Below are positions 35,578 through 45,198 of a stretch of 64,000 bases of DNA, piece after piece (position 1 is the first letter of the stretch; each line of letters begins with the position of its first letter). The notes beneath the pieces were generated by a model. The model was not told the DNA's origin and made no database searches. It saw nothing but the letters and a program-made list of their open reading frames with translations. The DNA comes from Allobacillus halotolerans (lineage in GTDB: Bacteria > Bacillota > Bacilli > Bacillales > Alkalibacillaceae): the NCBI RefSeq assembly GCF_028743495.1, contig NZ_CP117968.1; one strand, 5' to 3'. The position numbers and the translations under genes are program-made.

Positions 35578-37711
35578 ATCGATTTTCCTCCTTTGTGTAT
35601 AGACTGAAAAATTCTTCGATCATCTTTTGGTATTTTTCGGGTTCTGCCTTCGCATGAGGCCAATTTTTTGTAGACAGATCTATGCTTCGCATTTCACGAG
35701 CATGGTTTTCATATAATTCTTCCCTTAGTGTGTTGTCAGCCACATACCACTTTCCTTTTCGGTTGAAGTATTGGAGTAATCGATGTGATGACAACCTTAT
35801 TGGTTGAATTTTACTAGATCGTATACTTTCTTCATCATACAAAATCATTTTTACTGTCTGGGCTTGTACTTCAGGTATGAATTTTTGAATTTCTTGCAAT
35901 CCATTCAAACCGTAAACGAATAATAATGAGCAGGAAACTCTTTCTCCGTAAGTAATCATTTGAATGGTATCTCCGTTAATTTCAGCCCGGAATGATTGAT
36001 CAATTATTTTCGAAGCTTGATGTCTGTATTCAATTAATTGGACAAATCCAATCCGCTTCCCTAGCTTTTTTAATAATTGTAGTTCTTGAATCAATCGGTC
36101 ATTTGATTGACGAAAATCTGTTGCGATAATGATATCGAAATGTCTTGTTTTCCATTTCGCTTTTTTTCGTTCCGGTTTCATTGGTTCAGGTACTGGAAAA
36201 AGCCGCTCTCTTTGGTGTTGTGGATAACCGAGTGTATCTGCTTGATTATGAAACGACTCAAAACTTTCAACGTATTCTTTTCTTGCTCCTTTAAAGTGGC
36301 CATCATAGCCAAAAGCACTACTGGCCGTCAATGAGTTCGTTGATTGTCTTGGTAGTGATAACGGTCCTGTTTCCAAGTCGACGATGCTTTCTTTACCGAA
36401 TACATGAACTAACCGGCGTTTATACTCCCCGTCACCTGCAAAGCGGACTTCATCCCAGTAACCGACTTTCGTCATGACAGGATTTTTTCTAAACATTAAG
36501 GAAGACATATTCGGAAAAATGAACTTGCCAAAGAGTCCTCGTCGGTAAAAATTCAAATCCTCTGTCAATCTAGCATGCTCACTCGTGTTCGCAATTATCT
36601 CAGGATTCTTAAGCAGGTGGTCCACCTGTCGCTCAATTTTCCTTGGATGTGACCAATCATCTGCGTCATTGACTGTCACAAAGTCCCCAGTGGCATTCGT
36701 CAATCCAATGTTCCGAGCGACGTAAGGTCCACTATTTTCTGGCGTGTGCAGAAGTTTTACTCTACTGTCTTTCTCAATATAAGACTCGACAATTTGTGTC
36801 GTATGATCGGTACTTTGATCATCAATCACAAGCAGCTCAATGTTTTTCCAGCTTTGACTTAATATTGAATCGATCGCTGTTTCGATTCCATTTGCCGCAT
36901 TATATACGGGTAATAATATCGATACTTTTGGTCCATGTTCAATCGCTTTTTCCGGCCTTGTTGCTGCCAATCGATCATACAGGCTCGTTGCTTTTTTGGA
37001 ATGAAGGTAAACGGTCTCCAATCCGTAATCCGTGAAAACTTGATTGACCCAGTCTAGTTTTTCATTTACCTTTGCCTCTACATTACTTAAGGCAAGCAGT
37101 ACATCAGGATTTTTTTGAAGTGTGTCGGCTCGAAGGAGAATCTCTTTTGCCATGACTGGGCGATCAAGGGTCATCAGTAGCTCTGATTCCATGATGGCTA
37201 ACTGTTGAATTTGTTTATGATCACCTGCTTCGTTGGCCAATACTTTCACATAAGACAATGCAGATTCGGCGTCAAAGCTTGTATATCGGTTGGCATGCCA
37301 TAATAATAGTTCTTTTGCGATGGCAATTTTTTCGTACGTATTTTTCGGATTGGCGAATTTTTTTCTTAAGTCTTGCAGGACAGCTTCTTCCAAACCGTAT
37401 TCATATAAGTACATTCGGTATTTCTTCAGTTGATTTTCTGCATGTTTTCGTCTGTAGGATTTGCTGTACAGTTGTCTAGGATCTCTCCGTCTCAGCGCGA
37501 TTCCACCAAGTAGTTTTACTTGGCGAGTCGTGTTTCTTTTTAGTTTACCGACGGATTTTACGAAAGACTGAATTTCGCCGAACGTCCTTCTTTTCTGCTT
37601 CAATTGCATACGAATCTCGTTGCGCTCCCGGAGCAACTTTTCCTTTTCTATTTCTTTTTCTTTCATTTGTTCAGCAAATTCAACTTTCGAGATCCGATCC
37701 TGTTCTAACAT
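35558..37711 (-). CDS. Long family 2 glycosyltransferase, twin 2
   Basis: 717 residues. N-terminal coiled coil (about 10-45), basic linker, TPR-like helical region (about 75-235), then a GT-A family 2 domain (about 255-480: VSILLPVYNAANGIETAI, VIDDQSTDHT, NVNDADDWSHP-type acceptor motif VTVNDADDWS) and a C-terminal Rossmann-like region starting DIIIATDFRQSN. It is homologous over most of its length to the next gene upstream. I chose the ATG at 37709-37711 because GAGGGAG lies ten bases ahead; the ATG at 37729 has no spacing to a binding site. The cytoplasmic enzyme probably adds sugar to the lipid-linked polymer, possibly in partnership with its twin. Confidence 0.85.
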   Translation of the reverse strand: MLEQDRISKVEFAEQMKEKEIEKEKLLRERNEIRMQLKQKRRTFGEIQSFVKSVGKLKRNTTRQVKLLGGIALRRRDPRQLYSKSYRRKHAENQLKKYRMYLYEYGLEEAVLQDLRKKFANPKNTYEKIAIAKELLLWHANRYTSFDAESALSYVKVLANEAGDHKQIQQLAIMESELLMTLDRPVMAKEILLRADTLQKNPDVLLALSNVEAKVNEKLDWVNQVFTDYGLETVYLHSKKATSLYDRLAATRPEKAIEHGPKVSILLPVYNAANGIETAIDSILSQSWKNIELLVIDDQSTDHTTQIVESYIEKDSRVKLLHTPENSGPYVARNIGLTNATGDFVTVNDADDWSHPRKIERQVDHLLKNPEIIANTSEHARLTEDLNFYRRGLFGKFIFPNMSSLMFRKNPVMTKVGYWDEVRFAGDGEYKRRLVHVFGKESIVDLETGPLSLPRQSTNSLTASSAFGYDGHFKGARKEYVESFESFHNQADTLGYPQHQRERLFPVPEPMKPERKKAKWKTRHFDIIIATDFRQSNDRLIQELQLLKKLGKRIGFVQLIEYRHQASKIIDQSFRAEINGDTIQMITYGERVSCSLLFVYGLNGLQEIQKFIPEVQAQTVKMILYDEESIRSSKIQPIRLSSHRLLQYFNRKGKWYVADNTLREELYENHAREMRSIDLSTKNWPHAKAEPEKYQKMIEEFFSLYTKEENRYDRIKQ

Positions 37712-37715
37712 GTGC

Positions 37716-39590
37716 CTATTCTCCCTCATCCACCATTTCTATCATTTCAGCAATTGGACGATTCATATAGATAATGTGATTGACATCAAAATACTCTTCT
37801 ACCGACTCAGCTGTATCTCCTTGACTCTCCGCTTTGACAAATGTCTGTGTCGAGTGGATTGCCGGAATAAACTTCTGCTTAGGTGATAAGATGTCTGATT
37901 GGTAAATAACCAAATAGTTTGTATCGATCTTTTCTCCATAAACGATAAACTGTACGTGTTCTTCATCAAGTTGCTCGAGAATCGATGGCTGTAGTTGGTC
38001 TTTTTTCGATAGATCATAGTTGTACATTTGGACTAAACCGATTCGATTGAACTTTTTCTTTAACTGTTGTAGTTCATTCGCAATCGGAATTGCGATATAG
38101 TCGTAACGGAAATCAGCAACGATGATCACGTTGAATGGTCGTTTTCCATCGACTTTTTCTTCCTTGTTTGGCCACATTGGTTCCGGAACAGGGAATGGTC
38201 GTTTATATTGATTCATTGGATAATAGAGAAAATTGTTATTGGCATGGTAGTTCTCGAGCATTCCAACATAATGCTTACGAACTCCTTTGAAATGGCCGTT
38301 ATAGCCAAAGGCTGAGCTCCCTGTCAACGATGCGGTTGTCTGTCTTGGTAGTGATAATGGCCCAGTCTTTAAATCAACGTATTTTCTCTTTCCAAACACT
38401 TGGATGATTCTTCGTTTGAATTCACCATCAGCTGCAAACCGAACAGAATCCCAATAGCCGATCTTCTGAAGAACTGGCTCTCTTCTGAACATGATGGAAG
38501 ACATATTTGGGAAGATATATTTACCTGGCGTACCTCGACGATAGAACGTCAAGTCTTCTGTCAACCTTGCATGTTCAGATGTGTTCGCGATGACACGTGG
38601 ATTTTTGATTAAATGATTTACTTGAATTTCGATTTTCTGGGCGTGTGACCAATCGTCTGAGTCATTAATCGTTACAAAGTCACCTGTCGCCTCTCGGAGT
38701 GCGATGTTTCGTGCGACATATGGACCACTATTTTGTGGTGTTTGCAATAACTTCACACGACTATCCTTTTCCATAAAATCTTTGACGACTTCGACCGTAT
38801 TGTCTGTACTGTGATCATCAACGACAAGAACTTCTAAGTTGCCCCATGTTTGAAGAAGAATCGACTCAATTGCCGTCCGTAAACCTTCTCCTGCATTATA
38901 AGCCGGTATAATAACAGATACTTTCGGGCCTAACCGTTGAGTTAATAGCGTTGATTCCATCCATAAGTCGTCATAGGTTGGTTCTTCTTGGTCTAAAAAG
39001 GTGATTCGCTCTAAGTCATACAAGTCCATGACTTTATTCATCAAGCTTAATTTGTCGCCAATGTTTGTTTCATGATTTACCTTTGCTAAGTAGAGGTCAG
39101 GATGCTCTTTCATCCGTAATGCCTGATCGATGACATTCTTTCCAGTGTTTTGAGCATGCAAAAGATCACAGCATTCCGCTGTGATGATAGCTAGTTTTCG
39201 AAGTTTGTCAGGATTCGTTTCTCCGCGAACAGCGCGTTTGATGTATGGCAGTGCTTTTTTAGCTCCTTCTGCTGTATTCCGGTCCATATGCCAAAGAGCA
39301 ATCTCCCAGGCGATCTCTCTTTTCAAAGAGATGCTTTCTGTCGTTTGGTAAAAGTTCTCAAAGTCCTCGAGTGCTTTTGTTTCAAAGCCTAAATTATATA
39401 GGTGGTATTTCAACTGCTTCATTTTTTCCTTCTCAGCGGAACGCTTTCCACCACTGATGAGTTTTTGAAGCATCTTTTTTTGTTTTTCCGGCAAGGCATC
39501 GCCGATTGCTTTTCGCTGTTTTTCTGTCAACAACGAATAAACACCAACGTCGATTCCTTTTTTCACTGCTTTTTTGACTGGATTAACCAT
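37716..39590 (-). CDS. Long family 2 glycosyltransferase, twin 1
   Basis: 624 residues. Helical TPR-like N-terminus (about 45-190), GT-A domain (about 215-440: VSVIIPAYNAGEGLRTAI, VVDDHSTDNT, VTINDSDDWSHA) and a C-terminal region FNVIIVADFRYDYIA resembling that of the twin. The shared RLTEDL-FYRRG and LSLPRQ-T-SLT-SSAFGY-GHFKG segments show the two are duplicates. Start ATG at 39588-39590 with AGAAGGTGGG; a GTG at 39602 is less likely. Four bases separate its stop from the start of the next gene. Confidence 0.87.
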   Translation of the reverse strand: MVNPVKKAVKKGIDVGVYSLLTEKQRKAIGDALPEKQKKMLQKLISGGKRSAEKEKMKQLKYHLYNLGFETKALEDFENFYQTTESISLKREIAWEIALWHMDRNTAEGAKKALPYIKRAVRGETNPDKLRKLAIITAECCDLLHAQNTGKNVIDQALRMKEHPDLYLAKVNHETNIGDKLSLMNKVMDLYDLERITFLDQEEPTYDDLWMESTLLTQRLGPKVSVIIPAYNAGEGLRTAIESILLQTWGNLEVLVVDDHSTDNTVEVVKDFMEKDSRVKLLQTPQNSGPYVARNIALREATGDFVTINDSDDWSHAQKIEIQVNHLIKNPRVIANTSEHARLTEDLTFYRRGTPGKYIFPNMSSIMFRREPVLQKIGYWDSVRFAADGEFKRRIIQVFGKRKYVDLKTGPLSLPRQTTASLTGSSAFGYNGHFKGVRKHYVGMLENYHANNNFLYYPMNQYKRPFPVPEPMWPNKEEKVDGKRPFNVIIVADFRYDYIAIPIANELQQLKKKFNRIGLVQMYNYDLSKKDQLQPSILEQLDEEHVQFIVYGEKIDTNYLVIYQSDILSPKQKFIPAIHSTQTFVKAESQGDTAESVEEYFDVNHIIYMNRPIAEMIEMVDEGE

Positions 39591-39634
39591 ATTGAATCCC
39601 ACCTTCTAAAAAGATTGGCTTTCATTTTTTTAAT

Positions 39635-41173
39635 CTATTGTTTCTTCTTCTGCATAGTCACTGGTTTCGATACAACTTTCTTTGGTGTTCCCGTCATCGC
39701 TTCTCTATATTTCGCTACGATTTCTTCTGCTGGTCCATCATCGATGATTTGTCCTTGTTCCATCCAAATTGCTCGGGTGCAAACTTTTTCTACAAAACCC
39801 ATGCTGTGGGATACGATGATGACTGCTTTTGCTTTTTCCATCATATCTTGAATGCGCTCACTGGCTTTTTGCTGGAACGCAACGTCGCCTGTGGATAGTG
39901 CTTCATCGATAATGAAGATGTCTGGTTTAAGAACAGCTGCGATACTAAACCCAAGTCTCGATTTCATCCCACTTGAATATGTTTTCACTGGGCGATAAAT
40001 GGCTTTGCCGATTCCTGAGAATTCAACAATTTCACCATACTTTTCTTGTACGCGTTTTTTTGGGATTCCCAATAACATAGCGTTCAGATAAATGTTATCT
40101 TCGCCAGACAGCTGGGCGTTAAATCCTGTTCCATAACCTAGAAGGCTCGATGTTTCACCGTTGACCTCTAACTCACCTTCATCTGGTTTATAAATTCCGA
40201 TCAAAAGTTTGCAAAGCGTACTTTTACCTGCACCATTATGACCAATGATCCCGACGACTTCGCCTTCTTTAATTTCAAAGCTCAATCCTCTATTTGCCCA
40301 AAACGGTGTTTTTCGATTCAAGTTGAATTTAAGGCCAACGTTTTCTGCTTTGACGACAGGTTTGTCCAACACGGTCGTTTCTGTTTTGTTCAGTTGTAAA
40401 CTCTGACGTTGTCTAGGCTTTGCTTTTGGTAATGTTGCACGATATTTTTGAATAATCTCTTTCGGGTTACCTTCATCTCTTACTTTTCCGTTTTCCAACC
40501 AGAGTAAACGGTCACAGTTTCGTTGTGCAAAACGCAGACTATGCGTAACCATAATAACCATTTTTGCATTTTTGACGAGTTCTTTTAGTTTCTCAGAAGC
40601 TTTTTTTCCAAAACGGGCATCACCAGTGTTCAGTGCTTCATCAAGGATTAATATTTCTGGTTGTAAGTGAGCCGCTACACTGAAACCTAGTCTCGCTTTC
40701 ATACCGCTGGAGTACCGTTTCATCGGTTGATCGATAAATTGTCCAATTTCTGAGAAGGCCACAATTTCTTCAATATATTCATTAATGACCTTTCTGGAAA
40801 TTCCAAGCATCATACCATTCAAATACACGTTCTCTCTTCCGGTCAATTCCCCATTGAAACCCATGCCATAAGAAAATAGAGCTGTTACTTTTCCGTCAAC
40901 TTCGATTGAGCCTCGATCAGCTTCCAAAATTCCGGCGACCACTTTACTTACGGTCGTTTTCCCAGCCCCGTTTGATCCAATGATTCCTAAAATTTCACCT
41001 TCATGGCCATCGAAGGTAATATCCTCCAATGCCCATGTTTCTTTACTTTCTTTATCTTTTTTCTTACCCGTAAACAAACGAAATACTTTTGACTTAATAT
41101 CATCTTTATCATGATTGACAAAAGCTACGCCTACGTTACGGGCTTTGATCACATCTTGTGTTTTTTCGGTCAT
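39635..41173 (-). CDS. Polysaccharide ABC exporter ATPase with two fused nucleotide-binding domains
   Basis: 512 residues made of two TagH/Wzt-type ATPase domains in tandem. Domain 1: Walker A GSNGAGKTTV (about 70), signature YSSGMKARLGFS, Walker B ILILDEAL. Domain 2 (from about 270): GHNGAGKSTL, YSSGMKSRLGFS, IFIIDEAL. Both look active. Normal polysaccharide exporters have one such domain per chain plus a carbohydrate-binding tail; here the tail is absent and the dimer is encoded as one chain. The ATG at 41173 follows AAAGAAG; a TTG at 41182 is also open. With the permease next to it, it should flip or export a lipid-linked polymer. Confidence 0.9.
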   Translation of the reverse strand: MTEKTQDVIKARNVGVAFVNHDKDDIKSKVFRLFTGKKKDKESKETWALEDITFDGHEGEILGIIGSNGAGKTTVSKVVAGILEADRGSIEVDGKVTALFSYGMGFNGELTGRENVYLNGMMLGISRKVINEYIEEIVAFSEIGQFIDQPMKRYSSGMKARLGFSVAAHLQPEILILDEALNTGDARFGKKASEKLKELVKNAKMVIMVTHSLRFAQRNCDRLLWLENGKVRDEGNPKEIIQKYRATLPKAKPRQRQSLQLNKTETTVLDKPVVKAENVGLKFNLNRKTPFWANRGLSFEIKEGEVVGIIGHNGAGKSTLCKLLIGIYKPDEGELEVNGETSSLLGYGTGFNAQLSGEDNIYLNAMLLGIPKKRVQEKYGEIVEFSGIGKAIYRPVKTYSSGMKSRLGFSIAAVLKPDIFIIDEALSTGDVAFQQKASERIQDMMEKAKAVIIVSHSMGFVEKVCTRAIWMEQGQIIDDGPAEEIVAKYREAMTGTPKKVVSKPVTMQKKKQ

Positions 41174-41200
41174 CACAACCAACTTCTTTCTAAAATACTA

Positions 41201-41992
41201 TTAAAGAACTTTAATAATCTTATGTTCATTCTTACTATAATGGTTGATCATCAATACGATCACGACGAGTGAAATCACAAAGATGACTGCCAATCCAATA
41301 AAGTCAGGTGTCGTATTGAACATTAAAATATCACGATAAGAGTCAACGATAATCGCAATCGGATTATAATCAACGACCCACTCTAAGTTGTAATCCGACC
41401 GTGCCAATCGGCCGCCTTCCCAAATAATCGGCGATGCATAAAAGAGTACGCGAATGACATGGGACATGATATTATCAATATCTCTGACAAACACATTAAT
41501 ATAAGCTAAGAAAAAACCTAGTGCCATCAAAAATACTAATGTAACCAACATAATGAGTGGCAAAAAGACGACTTCCCAGCCAGGGATGATTCCATTGAAT
41601 AATAAAAACACTGCGACAACGATTAAACCAAATAAATAGTTGAAGAGCTGTGAAAATGTAAACGATAATGGAAAAATTGCTTTCGGTAAACTCACTTGGT
41701 TAATGATCGAACTGTATCGCAAAATCGATTTTGATGCACTGCTGATGCTCGAACTGATCCAACGCCATGCGACGAGACCTATTACGAGGAACACTGCATA
41801 ATTGAAGTCATCACTTTCACGGCCTAGAACGATTACGACCAAGAAGAAATAGACAACCACATTCAGTAATGGATCTAACAGCCACCAAAAATAACCAAGG
41901 TAACTGTTTCGGTGTTCTGCTTTCAGTCCTGATTTAATTAAATAATATAATAAGTCTTTTCTTTTTAAGATTTCCTGAATATATGATTTCAT
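41201..41992 (-). CDS. ABC-2 type polysaccharide export permease (TagG-like)
   Basis: 263 residues, six predicted membrane helices. The N-terminal amphipathic part (YIQEILKRKDLLYYLIKSGLKAEHRNSYLGYFWWLLDP) is the classic start of teichoic acid/O-antigen permeases, and the FYASPIIW segment before helix 5 is also typical. Partner of the fused ATPase encoded 27 bp downstream. AGTAGGAGTTAG precedes the ATG. Confidence 0.9.
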   Translation of the reverse strand: MKSYIQEILKRKDLLYYLIKSGLKAEHRNSYLGYFWWLLDPLLNVVVYFFLVVIVLGRESDDFNYAVFLVIGLVAWRWISSSISSASKSILRYSSIINQVSLPKAIFPLSFTFSQLFNYLFGLIVVAVFLLFNGIIPGWEVVFLPLIMLVTLVFLMALGFFLAYINVFVRDIDNIMSHVIRVLFYASPIIWEGGRLARSDYNLEWVVDYNPIAIIVDSYRDILMFNTTPDFIGLAVIFVISLVVIVLMINHYSKNEHKIIKVL

Positions 41993-42023
41993 AACTAACT
42001 CCTACTCATATTTTACTGAACCT

Positions 42024-42818
42024 TCAGGCTTGTTTTTTACTCATCTTCGTTTTCAATACGTTTTTGATTCCTTTAAACGCATAATGAATAAAATAGTAGC
42101 TGCTCTTTAGCAAGTTCTGATGCTCAATCTGACGATACACATACCATTGACCTTTTGCTGCTTTCAATTTATTACTGGAAACGGTATTATGTCCCAGTCG
42201 ATATTTTGCAAGTACCTCTGGAAATCCATAAGCCTTGAAGCCTTGTTTGGTTAGTGTTAACCAATAAGCATAATCCTGTCTTCTCCGGATGTTTTCCATC
42301 TCTTGATATCCGACCTTTTCTCGGTCAATCATGACAGTCAAACAGCCAATGACACAGTGCTTCATCAAGTCATGGTAGCCTACCGATTTAGGCGCCTTTG
42401 ATGTATGTCCAGTCAGTTTTTCTTCATCATCCATTCGAACATATTTCGTAAATGAAAATGCAATGTCGTTTTCTTGCATAAAGGCTAATTGCTTTTCCAG
42501 TTTTGTCGGAAACCATTGGTCATCACTATCTAAAAATGCGAGGTATCTGCCTTTAGCTGCTTTCATAGCTGTATTTCTCGCAACTGCAGCGCCACTGTTT
42601 TCTTTTAACTGGATCAGTCGCACGCGAGAATCTTTTGTTGCATATTTTTCAACGATTTCAACTGTCCGGTCCGTCGAGTAATCATCGACAACAATTATTT
42701 CGTAATCTTCATACGTTTGAGCTAAAACTGAATCGATTGTCCCGCGAATCGTTTTTTCTGCATTAAATGCGGGCGTGATGACCGAGACTGTTGGATTGTT
42801 ATGATCTGATTGTTGCAT
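42024..42818 (-). CDS. Family 2 glycosyltransferase
   Basis: 264 residues with a compact GT-A domain: VSVITPAFNAEKTIRGTI, IVVDDYSTDRT, LAFLDSDDQW (metal motif). The C-terminal part (YRLGHNTVSSNKLKAAKGQW) resembles wall-polymer and capsule transferases of Firmicutes. The start is placed at the ATG 42816-42818 after AGGTGATG; the longer frame from 42848 overlaps the previous gene. It stands between two family 4 transferases and the exporter. Confidence 0.88.
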   Translation of the reverse strand: MQQSDHNNPTVSVITPAFNAEKTIRGTIDSVLAQTYEDYEIIVVDDYSTDRTVEIVEKYATKDSRVRLIQLKENSGAAVARNTAMKAAKGRYLAFLDSDDQWFPTKLEKQLAFMQENDIAFSFTKYVRMDDEEKLTGHTSKAPKSVGYHDLMKHCVIGCLTVMIDREKVGYQEMENIRRRQDYAYWLTLTKQGFKAYGFPEVLAKYRLGHNTVSSNKLKAAKGQWYVYRQIEHQNLLKSSYYFIHYAFKGIKNVLKTKMSKKQA

Positions 42819-42826
42819 TTCATCAC

Positions 42827-43960
42827 CTATTTTATCTCTGAAAGCCATTCATCATATAATTCAACTAAATGATTGGCTTGCGTTTTCCAATTCAATTGAT
42901 CCTGTACAGCTTTTTTACCGTTTTCACCCATTCTGCGGGCTTCTTTCGGATTCTCTCTTAAGTATTCAATCGCTTCATATATCGCTTGCTCATTGTACGG
43001 ATCGACGGCAATGCCGCATTGATACCGCTCAATGAATTCTTTCCAACGTTCAAAGTTCGAACAAATAATTGGCAAACCTGCATTCATGTATTCGAAGAAC
43101 TTTGTCAGTTCCTTTTTTAAGTAATGATCTGTTGGCGGAAATAGAGCCACACCTGCTAACCAATTCGTATTGAGGTAGCTTTGTTCAATTTCTTCTTTTG
43201 GTATGAATTGATCAATACCACGGATATGGATTCGACCCTTGTGTTCACCGGCAACTTGCTCAATTTCATCCGCAAACTTTCGTGGACATTTACCGATAAA
43301 GTGCATTTGAATCGTCGGATGAATATTTGGCAGGTTGCCGTGAATTTTTGCGCCTCTTTCCAAATCCACATTCCCTGTATAGATTAGCTTGTCCTCAACT
43401 GATTTTACGTAACGACGATGTGAAATGAATTTTTCGTTTACTGTTGGGTAATTTAATACCCATTCGCCTGTTGGGTAAATCTCTTGATAGTATTTCTCTG
43501 CCAACACTTTTTTAAAAGGTTTTGTAATTACTTTCTCAACTGAACGGAAACTCTTTTTGATGAATAGCTTCATAAACTTATTTAAGTAATCTTTTTTAAT
43601 TAAACTCGTCACGAAATCTTCATGCACATCGTACACAACAACATTATTTTTCTTTTTTAAAAACCGGGCAACGAGCATCAATTCCGGGTCATGAAAGTGG
43701 TAAACATCTGCTTTTAATTGCTTTGCGATTTTGTAAGCTTGCCATGGTGCAAAGAGCATCCGCTTTAATTTTCCTTCATATGTTTTCAATGGTATGTGTG
43801 TAATTTCTTCACTCAACTCACCAGTGTTCGGATCTTTTTGAGCGAGTAGCGTTACATCGTACCCAGCTTCTTGAATGGACAAGCATTCTTTATGGTAAAT
43901 TCTTGGGTCAAACGGATGGTGCACGGTTGTCATATGAACGATTTTCTTGTTTGACCGCAT
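42827..43960 (-). CDS. Family 4 glycosyltransferase
   Basis: 377 residues, GT-B fold. The N-terminus (IVHMTTVHHPFDPRIYHKECLSIQEAGYDVTLLAQ) is that of the family 4 transferases common in capsule and exopolysaccharide clusters; C-terminal domain with FFEYMNAGLPIICSNFERWKEFIERYQCGIAVDP, the nucleotide-sugar binding stretch where a Glu is usual. Retaining mechanism expected. Donor unknown. AGTAGGAGATG precedes the ATG, within the stop region of the preceding gene. Confidence 0.88.
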   Translation of the reverse strand: MRSNKKIVHMTTVHHPFDPRIYHKECLSIQEAGYDVTLLAQKDPNTGELSEEITHIPLKTYEGKLKRMLFAPWQAYKIAKQLKADVYHFHDPELMLVARFLKKKNNVVVYDVHEDFVTSLIKKDYLNKFMKLFIKKSFRSVEKVITKPFKKVLAEKYYQEIYPTGEWVLNYPTVNEKFISHRRYVKSVEDKLIYTGNVDLERGAKIHGNLPNIHPTIQMHFIGKCPRKFADEIEQVAGEHKGRIHIRGIDQFIPKEEIEQSYLNTNWLAGVALFPPTDHYLKKELTKFFEYMNAGLPIICSNFERWKEFIERYQCGIAVDPYNEQAIYEAIEYLRENPKEARRMGENGKKAVQDQLNWKTQANHLVELYDEWLSEIK

Positions 43961-43975
43961 AGGCTCATCTCCTAC

Positions 43976-45082
43976 TCATTTCACTGCTTCTTGAAATACT
44001 TCTTCGTACTGTCTGACAATCTTATGGACATCGAAGTCATTTAACCGTTCGTATCCTTTTTCGATGATTGCTTTTCTTTCTTCATTTGGTAACATCAGAA
44101 TTTCTTCCATTGCTTTAGCCAGTTTTTCTGCATTTCCTATTGGCACAAGCTTCGCGTATTTACCATCTTCCAATACTTCTGTTGCACCTGGCTCACACTT
44201 TGTTGAAACAATCGGAACACCTGTAGCCAATGCTTCAGCCAATACGTGACCAAAGCCTTCTCGTTTCGACGTCAAGACGAAGAGATCTGCTCGGTGGAAA
44301 AACGCATAAGGGTTGTTCTGAAAGCCGACTAAATGTACTCGGTCTTGGATACCTAATCGCATCGCTTGTTCTTTCAATTTCTCTTCCAGTGGTCCTTCAC
44401 CAAGAATCAATAACTGTGCATCTACTTTTGTAGCAAGTAACGCGAAACTTTTGATCAATGTCTGCTGATCTTTATCTTCGACTAGCCGACCAGCAGTGAC
44501 GATGGTTTTCTTATCGTTTGTTACGTAATCATGTTCTATGTTTTCTTTCATTTTTTCACGAATTGATTTTGCATCGATCGGATTATAGATCACTTGCACT
44601 TTCGTTTTGTCTGCATTATAGCGGCGGATCAAATTCTCTTTGACGCCATTGGATAATGCGATCACTTTTGTCGCAAATCGATAGAAAAAGCCATAAATCT
44701 TAAGTTTGGCATTCGTTTTTCGGTCGCCACCTAGGAAAGCCGCTTCCCGAATGACATTCTTCGCACGTGTAAACGATAATATTCGTGCTAAAATCGCGAT
44801 TACATTGTAGTTGGGAATCGTACTGAAAACGATGTCCGCTTGCTCTTTTCGAATGATTTTCGCTAACGGAAAAATAGACTTCCGTAATCGCTTTGTATCG
44901 AGTTTGATAAATTTAATATTTTTATTTAGAAATGGTTCATAACTACCTTCGTAATTGCACGTAACCAATACAGGCCGAAACTTGTCTTGGTCGATGTTAT
45001 TCAGGATGTTCAAGAACGTTCTTCCTGCCCCACCTGAACCTAAAAAGTAAATAAAAAAAACGACGGTTATTGGCTTTTTCAT
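43976..45082 (-). CDS. Family 4 glycosyltransferase, first gene of the glycan-peptide operon
   Basis: 368 residues, GT-B fold. N-terminal VVFFIYFLGSGGAGRTFLNILNNID, then VTAGRLVEDKDQQTLIKSFA and the donor-site motif TSKREGFGHVLAEALATGVPIVSTKC with the E-x7-E pattern. GAAGGAAGG precedes the ATG. It is the first of fourteen closely spaced leftward genes, so it likely acts early in building the repeat unit on its lipid carrier. PgaH/TuaC-like transferases are the nearest pattern I can name. Confidence 0.9.
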   Translation of the reverse strand: MKKPITVVFFIYFLGSGGAGRTFLNILNNIDQDKFRPVLVTCNYEGSYEPFLNKNIKFIKLDTKRLRKSIFPLAKIIRKEQADIVFSTIPNYNVIAILARILSFTRAKNVIREAAFLGGDRKTNAKLKIYGFFYRFATKVIALSNGVKENLIRRYNADKTKVQVIYNPIDAKSIREKMKENIEHDYVTNDKKTIVTAGRLVEDKDQQTLIKSFALLATKVDAQLLILGEGPLEEKLKEQAMRLGIQDRVHLVGFQNNPYAFFHRADLFVLTSKREGFGHVLAEALATGVPIVSTKCEPGATEVLEDGKYAKLVPIGNAEKLAKAMEEILMLPNEERKAIIEKGYERLNDFDVHKIVRQYEEVFQEAVK

Positions 45083-45122
45083 GCCATGCCTTCCTTCTAA
45101 ATTGCAAAGTTATACTCAAGAA

Positions 45123-45131
45123 ATTATACCA
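45123..45131 (-). promoter_or_regulatory. Extended -10 promoter of the glycan-peptide operon
   Basis: Minus strand TGGTATAAT (TATAAT at 45123-45128), about 40 bases before the first gene. The -35 (TTTAAT) is weak. No other promoter of similar quality was seen inside the operon. Confidence 0.6.
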
Positions 45132-45198
45132 TATTGTAGGTGTGAATTAAATTTAATAGATAAAGCGTGAATTTTAACAATAATCAAGAGACTAACGA

